Shown piece by piece: positions 35,737-45,031 of a stretch of 64,000 bases of DNA; the stretch's first letter is position 1, and the number at the start of each line of letters is the position of its first letter. The notes below the pieces were generated by a model. The model worked only from the letters and a program-made list of their open reading frames with translations. It ran no database searches and was not told the DNA's origin. The stretch lies in contig NZ_LR743509.1 in NCBI RefSeq assembly GCF_902712875.1, forward strand, positions 2,742,001 to 2,806,000, read 5' to 3'. The position numbers and the translations under genes are program-made. Source of the stretch: Hyphomicrobium sp. ghe19 (GTDB taxonomy: Bacteria > Pseudomonadota > Alphaproteobacteria > Rhizobiales > Hyphomicrobiaceae).

Positions 35737-36130
35737 AGAAAGCGTGACGAGCGGATCGAATCGTCCTACCTTTGATGAGTGTTCGGCGAGTGTGCGACAG
35801 TCCGTGGGGAAGTTGTGGACCAAGCCATCGTCGAGTTGAGACTAAGCATTTCGGAGCGTTATTTCCTGTCGCGTTCAGCGTAGCGCACGAGCACCTCGTC
35901 GCCACCAAACACCTTTGTGGTCGGCAGAACACCGGCGGATTGCGGCCATTGGCCGTCGTCGCTGGCGCGGAGAAGTGCGCGCTCTAAACGCGGCAAGTTG
36001 TGTGCGTCTCGGTCATGCGTCGTCGTCATCACGCCTGAGCGCCGGAAAGCAGGGTCCAGCGCAAGGCAATCATTCCATACGGCAGGCGGACGAGCGTCCG
36101 TTTGCCGCGAAATTTCGGGGGCTCTTACCT

Positions 36131-39100
36131 ATGAAGATTACGCGGCGTTTCACTGAAGCCGGACTCTCGCCTTATGCATCGATCCCGTTCCGCCGTGCGA
36201 CGTCTGAAATCAAGAACCCCGACGGCTCGATCGTTTTCAAACTCGATAGCTTCGACGTTCCTGAGCAGTTCAGCCAGGTTGCAGCAGACATCCTCGCGCA
36301 GAAGTACTTCCGCAAAGCCGGCGTTGCGCGCCGCTTAAGGCGTTGCGAAGAAACGCAGGTTCCCTCGTGGCTCTGGCGCTCGGCTCCCGATGACGCGGCG
36401 CTTGCGGAGCTTCCCGAGAACGAACGCTTCGGCGGCGAGACGGATGCGCGGCAGGTGTTCGATCGCCTTGCCGGCACGTGGACCTATTGGGGCTGGAAGG
36501 GCGGCTATTTCACGTCCGAAGATGACGCTCAGGCCTTCTTCGACGAGCTTCGCTACATGCTGGCGATGCAGATGGCGGCGCCGAACTCGCCGCAGTGGTT
36601 CAACACCGGCTTGCACTGGGCCTATGGCATCGACGGCCCGGGCCAGGGCCATATGTACGTCGATTATCAGACGGGCGAACTCGTCAACTCGACGTCCGCC
36701 TACGAGCACCCGCAGCCGCATGCCTGCTTCATCCAGTCCGTTGCCGACGACCTCGTCAACGAGGGCGGCATCATGGACCTCTGGGTTCGCGAAGCACGGC
36801 TCTTCAAATACGGTTCCGGCACGGGTTCGAACTTCTCGTCACTCCGCGGCGCGAATGAAAAGCTGTCGGGCGGCGGCCGTTCGTCGGGCCTGATGAGCTT
36901 CCTGAAGATCGGCGACCGTGCGGCGGGCGCCATCAAGTCGGGCGGCACGACGCGGCGCGCCGCCAAGATGGTCGTCGTCGACGTCGATCATCCCGATATC
37001 GAGGAATACATCACCTGGAAGGTGCGCGAGGAGCAGAAGGTCGCCGCGCTCGTTACGGGTTCCAAGATCTGCCAGAAGCGGCTCAAGGCCGTAATGAAAG
37101 CTTGCGTCAATTGCGAAGCCGAGGGCGATGCCTGCTTCGAACCGACGAAGAATCCGAAGCTCAAGATCGCGATCCGCGAAGCCAAGCGCGACGGCGTTCC
37201 GCAGAACTACATTTTGCGCGTCGTTCAGTTTGCCAAGCAGGGCTATAAGGAAATCGCGTTCGACACGTACGACACCGATTGGGATAGCGAAGCCTATCTG
37301 ACGGTCGCCGGGCAGAACTCGAACAACTCGGTGCGGGTCACCGACGAATTCCTCAATGCCGTTGCCGACGACAAGGACTGGCAGCTACGCGCCCGCCTTA
37401 ACAACAAAGTGACGAAGACGATGCGCGCCCAGGACCTTTGGGAGCAGATCGGTTTCGCCGCGTGGGCTTCGGCCGATCCCGGCATTCAGTTCCACACCAC
37501 CATCAACGACTGGCACACCTGCCCGCAGTCGGGGCCGATCCGCGCGTCGAACCCGTGCTCGGAATACATGTTCCTCGACGATACGGCGTGCAATCTTGCA
37601 TCGCTCAATCTCTTGCGCTTCCGCCGCGAAGATAAGTCGTTCGACATCGAAGCCTACGAGCATGGCTGCCGCCTTTGGACGGTGGTGCTCGAGATTTCGG
37701 TGCTGATGGCGCAGTTCCCGTCGCGGCAGATCGCCGAGCTCAGCTATCGTTATCGGACCCTTGGTCTCGGCTTCGCGAACATCGGCGGATTGCTGATGTC
37801 GGCTGGCATTCCTTACGACTCCGCCGAGGGGCGCGCGATTTGCGGCGCGATCTCCGCGATCATGACCGGCGTTTCCTACGCGACGAGCGCGGAGATGTCG
37901 GCCGAACTCGGGCCGTTCCCCGGATACGGGCCGAACGCGCAAGACATGCTGCGCGTGATGCGCAACCATCGCCGGGCCGCGCACGGCGAATCCGAGTTCT
38001 ACGAAAAGCTCGCGACCGCGCCGGTTCCGCTCGACCATGGCTCGTTGAAAGACGCGCGCCTCGGTGAAGCTGCGAAACGGGCCTGGGATAACGCGCTCGA
38101 ACTCGGGCAGGAGCACGGGTATCGCAACGCGCAGGCGACCGTCGTCGCGCCGACTGGCACGATCGGCCTTGTGATGGACTGCGATACGACCGGCATCGAG
38201 CCCGACTTCGCACTCGTCAAGTTCAAGAAGCTTGCGGGCGGCGGCTACTTCAAGATCATCAACCAGTCCGTGCCGGAAGCGCTGCGGGCCGCTGGCTATC
38301 GCGAAAGCCAGATCGCGGAGATGGAAGTCTATGCTGTCGGTCATGGGTCGCTGAAGCAGGCGCCTGCGATCAACACGCAGACGCTCAAAGCCCGCGGGTT
38401 CACGGATGAAGCGCTTGCCAAGATCGAAAAGAGCCTCGGCACCGCGTTCGACATCAAGTTCGTGTTCAACCGCTGGACGCTGGGCGATGCCTTCCTGACC
38501 GAGACGCTCGGCGTACCGGCCGACAAGCTCAACGATCCGACGTTCGACCTCTTCGCGCATCTCGGCTTCTCGAAAAAGGACGTCGACGCCGCGAACGAAC
38601 ACGTCTGCGGAGCGATGACGCTCGAAGGTGCGCCGCATCTGAAGGCCGAGCATCTGCCGATCTTCGATTGCGCCAACCCGTGCGGTAAGAAGGGCAAGCG
38701 TTACCTTTCGGTCGAGAGCCACATCCGCATGATGGCGGCGTCACAGCCGTTCATCTCCGGCGCCATCTCGAAGACGATCAACATGCCGAACGATGCGACA
38801 GTCGAGGACTGCAAGCAGTCCTACATGCTGTCGTGGAAGCTGGCGCTCAAGGCCAACGCGCTCTACCGCGACGGCTCGAAGCTCTCGCAGCCGTTGAACA
38901 GCCAGGTTCTGGGCGACGACGTCGATGATGCAGAAGAAGCCGCCGATGCGCTGATGGCGCAGCCGATGGCGGCGCGCACCGCGGCGATTACCGAAAAGAT
39001 CGTCGAGAAGATCGTCGAACGCATCGTCTATGTGAAAGAGGAAGCAGCCGCGCAGGATCGCGCCAAACTTCCCGGACGGCGCAAGGGCTACACGCAGAAA

Positions 39101-39892
39101 GCTGCTGTCGGCGGCCACAAAGTGTACCTCCGCACCGGCGAATACGACGACGGGCGCCTCGGCGAGATCTTCATCGACATGCACAAGGAAGGCGCCGCCT
39201 TCCGGTCGTTGATGAACAACTTCGCCATCGCCATCTCGCTCGGCCTGCAATATGGCGTGCCGCTCGAAGAGTACGTGGAAGCCTTCACCTTCACGCGCTT
39301 CGAACCGGCCGGGCTCGTGCAGGGCAACGAGACGATCAAGAACGCGACGTCGATCCTCGACTATATCTTCCGCGAACTCGCCGTGTCGTACCTTGGGCGT
39401 CACGATCTTGCTCACGTCGATCCGCGCGAGATCGTCGGCGAGACGGGTCTCGGCTCAAGCGACGACACGACGGATGAGCAGCTCGCGCTCGATCTGCCGG
39501 AAGCCGTTCTGAAAAACGTGTCGAAGGGTCTTGTTCGCGGCAATCCGAAAGTTCGGCTCGCCAGCAGCAACACGACGAGCGGACTGAAAGCTTCGTCTCT
39601 TGGCGCCGCCGCCGTTCAGAGCAAGGGCAGCTATGACGTCAGTTCCCGATATGTGGAGCAGACGCTGACGCATGGCGCCACCGCCCTCGCCTCGGTCAGC
39701 GAAGAGATGCACGCCGTTGCGTCTTCATCGCCCGTGCTGACGAAGTCGGAGATCTTCAAGCAGCGCGTCTCGGAAGCGAAATTGCGCGGTTACGAAGGTG
39801 TTTCGTGCAGCGAGTGCCACAACTTCACGATGGTGCGGAATGGCACGTGCTTGAAGTGTGACACGTGCGGAAGCACGAGTGGATGTTCTTGA
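36131..39892 (+). CDS. nrdJ: Adenosylcobalamin-dependent (class II) ribonucleotide reductase
   Basis: Reduces ribonucleotides to deoxyribonucleotides using adenosylcobalamin, so works with or without oxygen. It is 1253 residues, the long alphaproteobacterial form. Visible: [24 protein letters not shown], the active-site [58 protein letters not shown], the ATP-cone-free C-terminal part with [14 protein letters not shown], and a C-terminal zinc-ribbon/thiol tail [31 protein letters not shown] 36131 starts the conserved [11 protein letters not shown]; a longer frame upstream has no similarity. NrdR boxes lie about 400 bp upstream. Confidence 0.96.
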   Translation: MKITRRFTEAGLSPYASIPFRRATSEIKNPDGSIVFKLDSFDVPEQFSQVAADILAQKYFRKAGVARRLRRCEETQVPSWLWRSAPDDAALAELPENERFGGETDARQVFDRLAGTWTYWGWKGGYFTSEDDAQAFFDELRYMLAMQMAAPNSPQWFNTGLHWAYGIDGPGQGHMYVDYQTGELVNSTSAYEHPQPHACFIQSVADDLVNEGGIMDLWVREARLFKYGSGTGSNFSSLRGANEKLSGGGRSSGLMSFLKIGDRAAGAIKSGGTTRRAAKMVVVDVDHPDIEEYITWKVREEQKVAALVTGSKICQKRLKAVMKACVNCEAEGDACFEPTKNPKLKIAIREAKRDGVPQNYILRVVQFAKQGYKEIAFDTYDTDWDSEAYLTVAGQNSNNSVRVTDEFLNAVADDKDWQLRARLNNKVTKTMRAQDLWEQIGFAAWASADPGIQFHTTINDWHTCPQSGPIRASNPCSEYMFLDDTACNLASLNLLRFRREDKSFDIEAYEHGCRLWTVVLEISVLMAQFPSRQIAELSYRYRTLGLGFANIGGLLMSAGIPYDSAEGRAICGAISAIMTGVSYATSAEMSAELGPFPGYGPNAQDMLRVMRNHRRAAHGESEFYEKLATAPVPLDHGSLKDARLGEAAKRAWDNALELGQEHGYRNAQATVVAPTGTIGLVMDCDTTGIEPDFALVKFKKLAGGGYFKIINQSVPEALRAAGYRESQIAEMEVYAVGHGSLKQAPAINTQTLKARGFTDEALAKIEKSLGTAFDIKFVFNRWTLGDAFLTETLGVPADKLNDPTFDLFAHLGFSKKDVDAANEHVCGAMTLEGAPHLKAEHLPIFDCANPCGKKGKRYLSVESHIRMMAASQPFISGAISKTINMPNDATVEDCKQSYMLSWKLALKANALYRDGSKLSQPLNSQVLGDDVDDAEEAADALMAQPMAARTAAITEKIVEKIVERIVYVKEEAAAQDRAKLPGRRKGYTQKAAVGGHKVYLRTGEYDDGRLGEIFIDMHKEGAAFRSLMNNFAIAISLGLQYGVPLEEYVEAFTFTRFEPAGLVQGNETIKNATSILDYIFRELAVSYLGRHDLAHVDPREIVGETGLGSSDDTTDEQLALDLPEAVLKNVSKGLVRGNPKVRLASSNTTSGLKASSLGAAAVQSKGSYDVSSRYVEQTLTHGATALASVSEEMHAVASSSPVLTKSEIFKQRVSEAKLRGYEGVSCSECHNFTMVRNGTCLKCDTCGSTSGCS

Positions 39893-39903
39893 TAGCGTGG
39901 GAT

Positions 39904-39923
39904 GGGGGAGAGAAATCTCCCCC
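39904..39923. terminator. GNRA-loop hairpin after nrdJ
   Basis: GGGGGAGA, GAAA tetraloop, TCTCCCCC: a perfect 8-bp stem directly after the nrdJ stop, but followed only by TTCATC. It is either a weak terminator or a 3' stability hairpin. It lies just before the start of the next gene and would cover its ribosome site. Confidence 0.5.
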
Positions 39924-39932
39924 TTCATCGTC

Positions 39933-40829
39933 ATGAGCGAGGCATTTTTTGCTCTAGCGAAGTCGACTGAATTGTGGGCAGCGATCGTCGGCGCCGTAGT
40001 TGGCGGATTGATCGCAGTAGCGGTTCAGTTGATTGCTTTACGCGAAACCCGTTCTGTGCGCGAGCAGGATCACAAACGCCAGAGGGAAGCACTGGCCAAC
40101 TCGCTCATATTCAAAAGCATGCGCATATTTTCGACTGCCCATGGGCTTCACCAGCACTTCATCGAAAGTGATGTCCGTGCGGCAGCTGATGGGTGCAATG
40201 GGGAGTCCTGGCAAAAGTATCTTCCAATCGCAAATCCACCAGAGCCCATACATTTTTCCCACGAAGAAATGGGAATGTTATTAGCTCTCAAAGATAGTTT
40301 CGTATTCAATGCGATGATGAACATGGATGTCCGGCACAACAGCGCCCTAGCGACGTTGAGGGCATTTAATGACTCAAGAGCCTCGCTAACACAGGCCATT
40401 TGTTCCGTCGCATCTCTTGATGCGGAGGAGGGTCGGCTCGTGAGCCATAGCATTCCGTTATCGGAAACGGCGAAACTGCGCCCGATGATGATTGAAGTAA
40501 ATTCGTTGGCCGATGATTTGAAGGCTCATGTTGCATCGGACTTCGTTCGTGCGAAGCAGAACTTACAAGACCTGCAAGCCCTTTTTAAAAAGGAGCTGGG
40601 CTTCAGCTACAAGCTTGAAGTAGTGCGCCCCCGTGTCATCCTCGAACGCGTGATTGATCGGCGCGCGTTTCGGCAGAGCTCGCCGCTATCGATACCCCTC
40701 TCTAAAGAACAAAACCCGCCAAGGGCACCTTCCGAACGCGAGACGGAAAGTGCCCTTTGGCGGTGGCTGATAACGCTATCCCGCCCCCCGGCCGGAACGC
40801 GATCAGGGGTTAGTGTTTCACCTTCTTGA
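39933..40829 (+). CDS. Uncharacterised membrane-anchored protein
   Basis: Not recognised. ATG 39933 gives 298 residues. One N-terminal transmembrane segment (about residues 12-32, LWAAIVGAVVGGLIAVAVQLIAL) is followed by a charged helix (RETRSVREQDHKRQREALANSL) and a soluble, mostly helical domain with likely coiled coil near 215-240. The general shape (short TM, then ETR-xx-R-x-Q-E-x-x-K-R-Q helix) recurs in many small bacterial membrane proteins of unknown role. Base composition is somewhat less GC-rich than its neighbours. The last about 45 codons run through a hairpin that looks like the terminator of the convergent gene, and the stop overlaps that gene by 20 bp. The start could also be elsewhere in the leader. 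Confidence 0.6.
   Translation: MSEAFFALAKSTELWAAIVGAVVGGLIAVAVQLIALRETRSVREQDHKRQREALANSLIFKSMRIFSTAHGLHQHFIESDVRAAADGCNGESWQKYLPIANPPEPIHFSHEEMGMLLALKDSFVFNAMMNMDVRHNSALATLRAFNDSRASLTQAICSVASLDAEEGRLVSHSIPLSETAKLRPMMIEVNSLADDLKAHVASDFVRAKQNLQDLQALFKKELGFSYKLEVVRPRVILERVIDRRAFRQSSPLSIPLSKEQNPPRAPSERETESALWRWLITLSRPPAGTRSGVSVSPS
40710..40763 (-). terminator. Rho-independent terminator of the His/Lys-rich gene
   Basis: A 19-20-bp stem (CCGCCAAGGGCACCTTCCG against its near-complement, one bulge and one mismatch) with a 9-base loop. On the minus strand it is followed by GTTTTGTTCTTT. It lies inside the 3' part of the plus-strand gene 39933-40829. Confidence 0.82.
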
Positions 40830-41070
40830 CCTTGTGCGCATGCGCGGGCGCTTTGTGCGGTTTGGGCTTCGCGTGCGCTTCAGCGACCTTGTGCTTATGT
40901 TTGTGCGCGCGGTGCGCGTGAGCGTGCTTCTTCTTTTCGTCCTTCGCCGTATGCGAGACGAGCGTCTTCGCGCCCGGAGCATGCAGCTTCGGCGCAGACG
41001 TTGCGGCTTCGGCGGAGATGCTCGCGCCCAAAACGAACGCCCCAAGCAAAACCAATTTCGCGATTTTCAT
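40810..41070 (-). CDS. Small secreted His/Lys-rich protein
   Basis: An 86-residue protein. A clear Sec signal peptide (MKIAKLVLLGAFVLGASISAEA, residues 1-22) is followed by about 60 residues dominated by Lys, His and Ala, including H-A-H-A-H-R-A-H-K-H-K-H-K and a KVKKVKH end; 13 histidines are present. A metal-binding (Cu, Ni, Zn) or polyanion-binding role is suggested by composition only. A good terminator follows. Similar short His-rich exported proteins occur in Rhizobiales without known function. Confidence 0.72.
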   Translation of the reverse strand: MKIAKLVLLGAFVLGASISAEAATSAPKLHAPGAKTLVSHTAKDEKKKHAHAHRAHKHKHKVAEAHAKPKPHKAPAHAHKVKKVKH

Positions 41071-41302
41071 TTCATTTTTCCCCGAGCTGGTACCAGCCGT
41101 TTGAGCTGTTCCGCAACGCTAGGGATCGGTTCCCCAAAAGCGAACGAAGAAAAAGTAAAATGCTCTGCAGGAAACTTTCGGTGCGATGGGCCAGCGATTC
41201 ATTCACTTCGAGCGGGGAGACCAATGCGCTGGAAGCGTCGTGCGCGCAGATATTTCCCCTTACGAAACCATCAGAAAGCGCCACAAGTTCGTCTTCGGTG
41301 AA

Positions 41303-41320
41303 CTGTCACTACACTGTAAT
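41303..41320 (+). promoter_or_regulatory. PHO box upstream of pit
   Basis: CTGTCAC-TACA-CTGTAAT: two 7-bp direct repeats separated by 4 bp, the 11-bp period of PhoB sites. It lies 51 bp upstream of the transporter start. In Sinorhizobium meliloti PhoB represses the orfA-pit transporter, so repression under phosphate limitation is the likely effect here too (inference). Confidence 0.75.
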
Positions 41321-41371
41321 AAAAGCGGCGTTAGGTCCCCCGGAAATGGGTATTTAGGGGGCACAAAAACC

Positions 41372-42997
41372 ATGTCTGACGTGGCGTTGAGCGGTGCATT
41401 GGCAGGGGCGGCGGGCACACCAAGCAGCAAGCCCAATCTCGATCACGGCACCAGCACAGTTACTGTCTTCATCTTCCTGGCGCTTCTAGCCGGGGGCCTC
41501 TTCTTTACCGCCTACAGCCTCTATCAGGATATCGAAGCGGCCAACGTGCCGGTCACGACCTGGTTACCTTTCTTGTTGCTGGGCGTCGCGCTGATGATCG
41601 CCCTCGGCTTCGAATTCGTCAACGGTTTCCACGATACCGCGAACGCCGTCGCGACCGTCATCTACACGCACTCGATGCCAGCCAACGTCGCTGTTCTCTG
41701 GTCCGGCTTCTTCAACTTCCTCGGCGTATTGCTCTCGACCGGCGCCGTCGCCTTCGGCATCATCTCGTTGCTTCCCGTCGAGCTGATCCTGCAGGTCGGC
41801 TCGAGCGCCGGCTTCGCCATGGTGTTCGCGCTCTTGATCGCCGCCATCATCTGGAATCTCGGAACCTGGTGGCTGGGTTTGCCGTCTTCGTCGTCGCACA
41901 CGCTGATCGGCTCGATCATCGGCGTTGGCGTCGCCAACTCGCTGCTGCACGGCGGCAACGGCACGTCGGGCGTCGATTGGGGCAAAGCTCAGGAAATTGG
42001 CACCTCGCTGCTCGTATCGCCGGTTGTCGGTTTCACCTGCGCGGCGGCTCTCCTGCTCATCTTGAAGTTCATCGTCCGCAATCCCGCGCTCTATAAGGAG
42101 CCGGCAGGCAATCAGCCGCCGCCGTGGTGGATCCGCGGACTTCTGATCCTCACCTGCACGGGCGTTTCGTTCGCACACGGATCGAACGACGGACAGAAGG
42201 GCATGGGTCTCATCATGCTCATCCTGATCGGCACCATTCCGACGGCTTATGCTCTGAACCGCACGCCGGGCCCATCGCAGATCGTCGAGTTCAAGGCGAA
42301 TGCCGCGGCCGCAGCCGCAGTGATCGAAAAGCAGGCGTCGGGCTATAACGTTCTCGGCAACCCCCGGCCGGCCGTCGAAGCCTACATCTCGACGCGTACA
42401 ATCAACGAGGGCACGTATCCGAGCATCGCGGCTCTCGTACGCGATATCTCTCAGCAGGTCGATACCTACGGCGCGCTCGACAAGGTGCCCGCGGCAGCTG
42501 TCTCGAACGTACGTAACGATATGTACCTGGTGTCGGAAGCACTCCGCTTCCTGCTCAAGGACAAGGCCAACAACCTGAAACCCGACGAAGTCAAGTCGAT
42601 CACCGCGTTCAAGGGCTCGCTCGACAAGGCAACGCGCTTCATCCCGCTCTGGGTCAAGGTCGCGGTTGCAATTGCTCTTGGCCTCGGCACGATGATCGGT
42701 TGGAAGCGCATCGTCGTGACGGTGGGCGAGAAGATCGGCAAGACGCATTTGACGTACGCGCAGGGTGCTTCTGCCGAGCTTGTCGCGATGGCGACGATCG
42801 GCGCAGCCGACGCTTACGGCTTGCCGGTGTCGACCACCCACGTTTTGTCGTCGGGTGTGGCGGGAACGATGGCTGCCAACGGCTCGGGTCTGCAATGGGC
42901 GACCGTGCGGAACCTGCTCATGGCATGGGTTCTGACGCTCCCGGTCTCGATTGTTCTTGCCGGCGGTCTCTACGTTATCTTCTCGAAAGTGTTCTGA
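41372..42997 (+). CDS. pit: Inorganic phosphate transporter, PiT family
   Basis: Low-affinity metal-phosphate:proton symporter of the inner membrane. It is 541 residues with about ten transmembrane segments. The duplicated PiT signature is present: GFEFVNGFHDTANAVATVIYT (GANDVANA type) in the first half, and VSFAHGSNDGQKGMGLI plus ASAELVAMATIGAADAYGLPVSTTHVLSSGV in the second. A hydrophilic central loop of about 150 residues (around 310-460) separates the halves. ATG 41372 has AGGGGG about 12 bases upstream. No DUF47 (OrfA) partner is adjacent, unlike rhizobial orfA-pit. A terminator hairpin follows the stop. Confidence 0.93.
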   Translation: MSDVALSGALAGAAGTPSSKPNLDHGTSTVTVFIFLALLAGGLFFTAYSLYQDIEAANVPVTTWLPFLLLGVALMIALGFEFVNGFHDTANAVATVIYTHSMPANVAVLWSGFFNFLGVLLSTGAVAFGIISLLPVELILQVGSSAGFAMVFALLIAAIIWNLGTWWLGLPSSSSHTLIGSIIGVGVANSLLHGGNGTSGVDWGKAQEIGTSLLVSPVVGFTCAAALLLILKFIVRNPALYKEPAGNQPPPWWIRGLLILTCTGVSFAHGSNDGQKGMGLIMLILIGTIPTAYALNRTPGPSQIVEFKANAAAAAAVIEKQASGYNVLGNPRPAVEAYISTRTINEGTYPSIAALVRDISQQVDTYGALDKVPAAAVSNVRNDMYLVSEALRFLLKDKANNLKPDEVKSITAFKGSLDKATRFIPLWVKVAVAIALGLGTMIGWKRIVVTVGEKIGKTHLTYAQGASAELVAMATIGAADAYGLPVSTTHVLSSGVAGTMAANGSGLQWATVRNLLMAWVLTLPVSIVLAGGLYVIFSKVF

Positions 42998-43023
42998 TCT
43001 TCGAAGAAATCAGAACTGGTTCG

Positions 43024-43057
43024 AAAGGCGCGCGCCCGTAGGCCGCGCCTTTCTTCA
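43024..43057 (+). terminator. Rho-independent terminator after pit
   Basis: AAAGGCGCG, 11-base loop, CGCGCCTTT, then CTTCATT; a perfect 9-bp stem. A second hairpin (GTTCTGA...TCAGAAC, 42991-43016) overlaps the pit stop. Confidence 0.75.
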
Positions 43058-43108
43058 TTGTGCTGAAGTTACTCTCCGCGTGGGTACGAATAATTTTGCC
43101 GCCAACTG

Positions 43109-44110
43109 TTGACGCGCCGCTGCGTTTTGAGGACGTTGTTTCTCTTAGCGTTGCTGTTGGAGGTTCCTTTGCCGCCGGAAGTCCTCGCCCTCACCTGGGC
43201 ACTGCTCTTCGTCGTCGCCAGCGGCCTTGTTTTCCGGTTTTTCTCCTGGGTCGGCCGTCGCTCCCGAGGGCGACAATCGTCGAACGTCACAGCCAATAGA
43301 GTGGAAGATGCGGGGGCTCCGAAAGCAGCGGCAGCGCCCCTTCCCGTTTCTGCACCTCCGCCTGCTCGCCCGGCCGTTGATGTGCCGGGAACCGCGTCGC
43401 GCCCTGCCGTTGTCGCAGACGTGCCGAAGCCGGCGCCTGCCCGGGATTATGTTTCGCCGCGAGCTTCAATCGAACCTACCGCGCTGAACGTCGAGCGCTC
43501 TGTTGGCGTTACCGATAAGCCGGCTGCGGTCATCGTGGAGCCGCCGAAGCCTTCACTTCGCGCGCCGCTAAAGCCGAGCATCGGAGCGACCCTCGCGCCA
43601 ACGCCACCGCCGACGGTGCTGCAAAAGCCGAGCATTGCGGCGACGCTGCCGCCCGTGACGGCTGAGTCGGCTGCGCAGATTGCGCAGGTTGTAGAGCCTG
43701 TCGTGGAGGTCATAGAACCTGCCGCTCCAGCTGTTGTGATGGCGTCCGATCCGCCGGCGCCCGATCTTGCCGCACCCGCCGCTCCCTTCGTCACGCGCAC
43801 GAAGTTGTTCGATTCAAAGCTTCTTCGGGCTTGGAAGCTCGGGGCGATTGCTCCGCGGCTCGACGTTCGCCTTAAGGAATCGCGGAACCGGAAAGTGGTT
43901 TCGGGTCCGAAGACGAGCCGGAAACCGCCGGAGGCCGTAAGCACGAAGGAACTGAAGGTGCTTGCGCAACGAAGCGCCCCGGACCGGCCACCCGTTCGGC
44001 GCATCCGCCGCGAGAGGGCTGAAAATATTCTAGCCTCGGCGCAGGCTCAAACCCGGATCGTCGGCGTGCCTCCGCGCGGCTATCGCGTCCTCGCGGCGAA
44101 TGAGCTGTGA
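43109..44110 (+). CDS. Uncharacterised Pro/Ala-rich protein with N-terminal membrane segment
   Basis: Not recognised. Up to 333 residues. One or two N-terminal hydrophobic stretches (about residues 9-45) are followed by a Pro/Ala/Val-rich low-complexity region (60-235) with repeated KPS-IGATL/AAATL-type units (RAPLKPSIGATLAPTPPP, LQKPSIAATLPP), and a basic C-terminal part (240-333, RRIRRERAENILASAQ). The start is uncertain: TTG 43109, or TTG 43169 which has GGAGG 5 bases upstream and would keep only the second hydrophobic stretch. Codon use matches the neighbourhood. An envelope-spanning or scaffolding role is possible but speculative. Confidence 0.6.
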   Translation: MTRRCVLRTLFLLALLLEVPLPPEVLALTWALLFVVASGLVFRFFSWVGRRSRGRQSSNVTANRVEDAGAPKAAAAPLPVSAPPPARPAVDVPGTASRPAVVADVPKPAPARDYVSPRASIEPTALNVERSVGVTDKPAAVIVEPPKPSLRAPLKPSIGATLAPTPPPTVLQKPSIAATLPPVTAESAAQIAQVVEPVVEVIEPAAPAVVMASDPPAPDLAAPAAPFVTRTKLFDSKLLRAWKLGAIAPRLDVRLKESRNRKVVSGPKTSRKPPEAVSTKELKVLAQRSAPDRPPVRRIRRERAENILASAQAQTRIVGVPPRGYRVLAANEL

Positions 44111-44386
44111 ATTTCTGTGCGACTGTGGCTGATTAAGCGTGCCAAAAGCGACCGTCTCGAACCGTCTCAGCACGCCATTTGCTCAATCGTGATTCTTCCG
44201 GATCGGCGGTAGACGCTCGGTTTTGTGCGGTTTTCCTCACGTTCGGCATAAGCGGCTGAACGCGGTCCACACCTTATCCTCATCTCTCCACATTGTTCGG
44301 CGGCTTCAGGGTGTCCGGCTGGCTCAGGGCCCGCGAATCAGGGCAATTTCCGGCCAGATTAATCTTTGAGAAATGCGGAGTTAGAG

Positions 44387-45001
44387 ATGGCACAGCAGGT
44401 GCGGGCCCCCCTGTCGGTTTACATGCTCGCTGATCATCTCGATGCCGCGCTTGCAGCGGGCGAAGACTTGATGGCTCGCGGCGGCGACTGGCGCGCGCTT
44501 ACCGAGACGCCTGCCGATCCGAGCGACTTCATCCTGCGTCAGCGCGCTGTTGCGGAAGAGGTCCGCAGCTTCGAACTGATGCTCGTCGCCCGTATCCTGA
44601 AGGCCCGCAGCCACGCAAGCTCGCTCGCCGAATGTGATGACCGCTTCCGTGCCATCGCCAAGCTCTTCGTCTCGGGCACGGCTATTCTGCTCGATGCCGT
44701 TGAGGAAAGCGGCGATGCCAGAGCCTCGGATTTCGATACTGCGGACGACATCGTCGCCTACGTTCGCAGCCGTGGCCTCATCGCGCCCGACGCACCGGCC
44801 ATGCGGGTCGCTTCGGATCTGACGATCGACGACAATTTCCTCGTCGCGAAGCGCATCGCTCTCGGGCCGCTTCTCGACATGGCGGCTGCTTTTCTCGATG
44901 CGCTCGACGTTCAGTACGATCTTTTTGGCGGCGACGCGCCGGTCACGTCGAGCGTGCGCACGGCCGACGCCGAAGAGAGCGAGCGGGCGCGGCTGAACTG
45001 A
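44387..45001 (+). CDS. Conserved hypothetical protein
   Basis: Not recognised. It has 204 residues, soluble and largely helical, with an acidic composition (LADHLDAALAAGEDLMARG, VRSFELMLVARILKARSHASSLAECDDRF, DLTIDDNFLVAKRIALGPLLDMAAAFLDALD). No signal peptide, membrane segment or Cys/His metal motif is seen. ATG 44387 is preferred because CGGAG lies 6 bases upstream. A 276-bp gap with no gene precedes it. It is convergent with the CinA-like gene. No function is proposed. Confidence 0.65.
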   Translation: MAQQVRAPLSVYMLADHLDAALAAGEDLMARGGDWRALTETPADPSDFILRQRAVAEEVRSFELMLVARILKARSHASSLAECDDRFRAIAKLFVSGTAILLDAVEESGDARASDFDTADDIVAYVRSRGLIAPDAPAMRVASDLTIDDNFLVAKRIALGPLLDMAAAFLDALDVQYDLFGGDAPVTSSVRTADAEESERARLN

Positions 45002-45031
45002 CGCGACTGGCTTGATACGACTGGCGGCGCC

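Larger units (their letters stand above)
35444..36130. other. Long divergent region upstream of nrdJ
   Basis: A 687-bp gap between the NDUFA12 gene (minus) and nrdJ (plus). It contains the two NrdR boxes at 35690-35736. The remaining about 390 bp before nrdJ would be a long 5' leader if transcription starts near the boxes. It was searched for a cobalamin riboswitch (B12 box) because NrdJ needs B12; none was found. No convincing small gene was seen. Confidence 0.55.

Noticed and set aside
35740..36130. Cobalamin riboswitch before nrdJ
   Set aside because: The B12 box and conserved core were sought and are not present; only the NrdR boxes are supported.
37385..38722. Long open frame antisense to nrdJ (about 445 codons)
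   Set aside because: It shadows a certain gene; its sequence is Arg-rich with no family pattern, as expected from GC-rich codon bias on the opposite strand.
41071..41371. DUF47/OrfA partner upstream of pit
   Set aside because: The gap is 301 bp with no frame resembling DUF47; only the PHO box was supported.
41564..42895. Long antisense open frame across pit (about 443 codons)
   Set aside because: Arg/Asp-rich shadow of a convincing membrane transporter gene; no ribosome site or domain.
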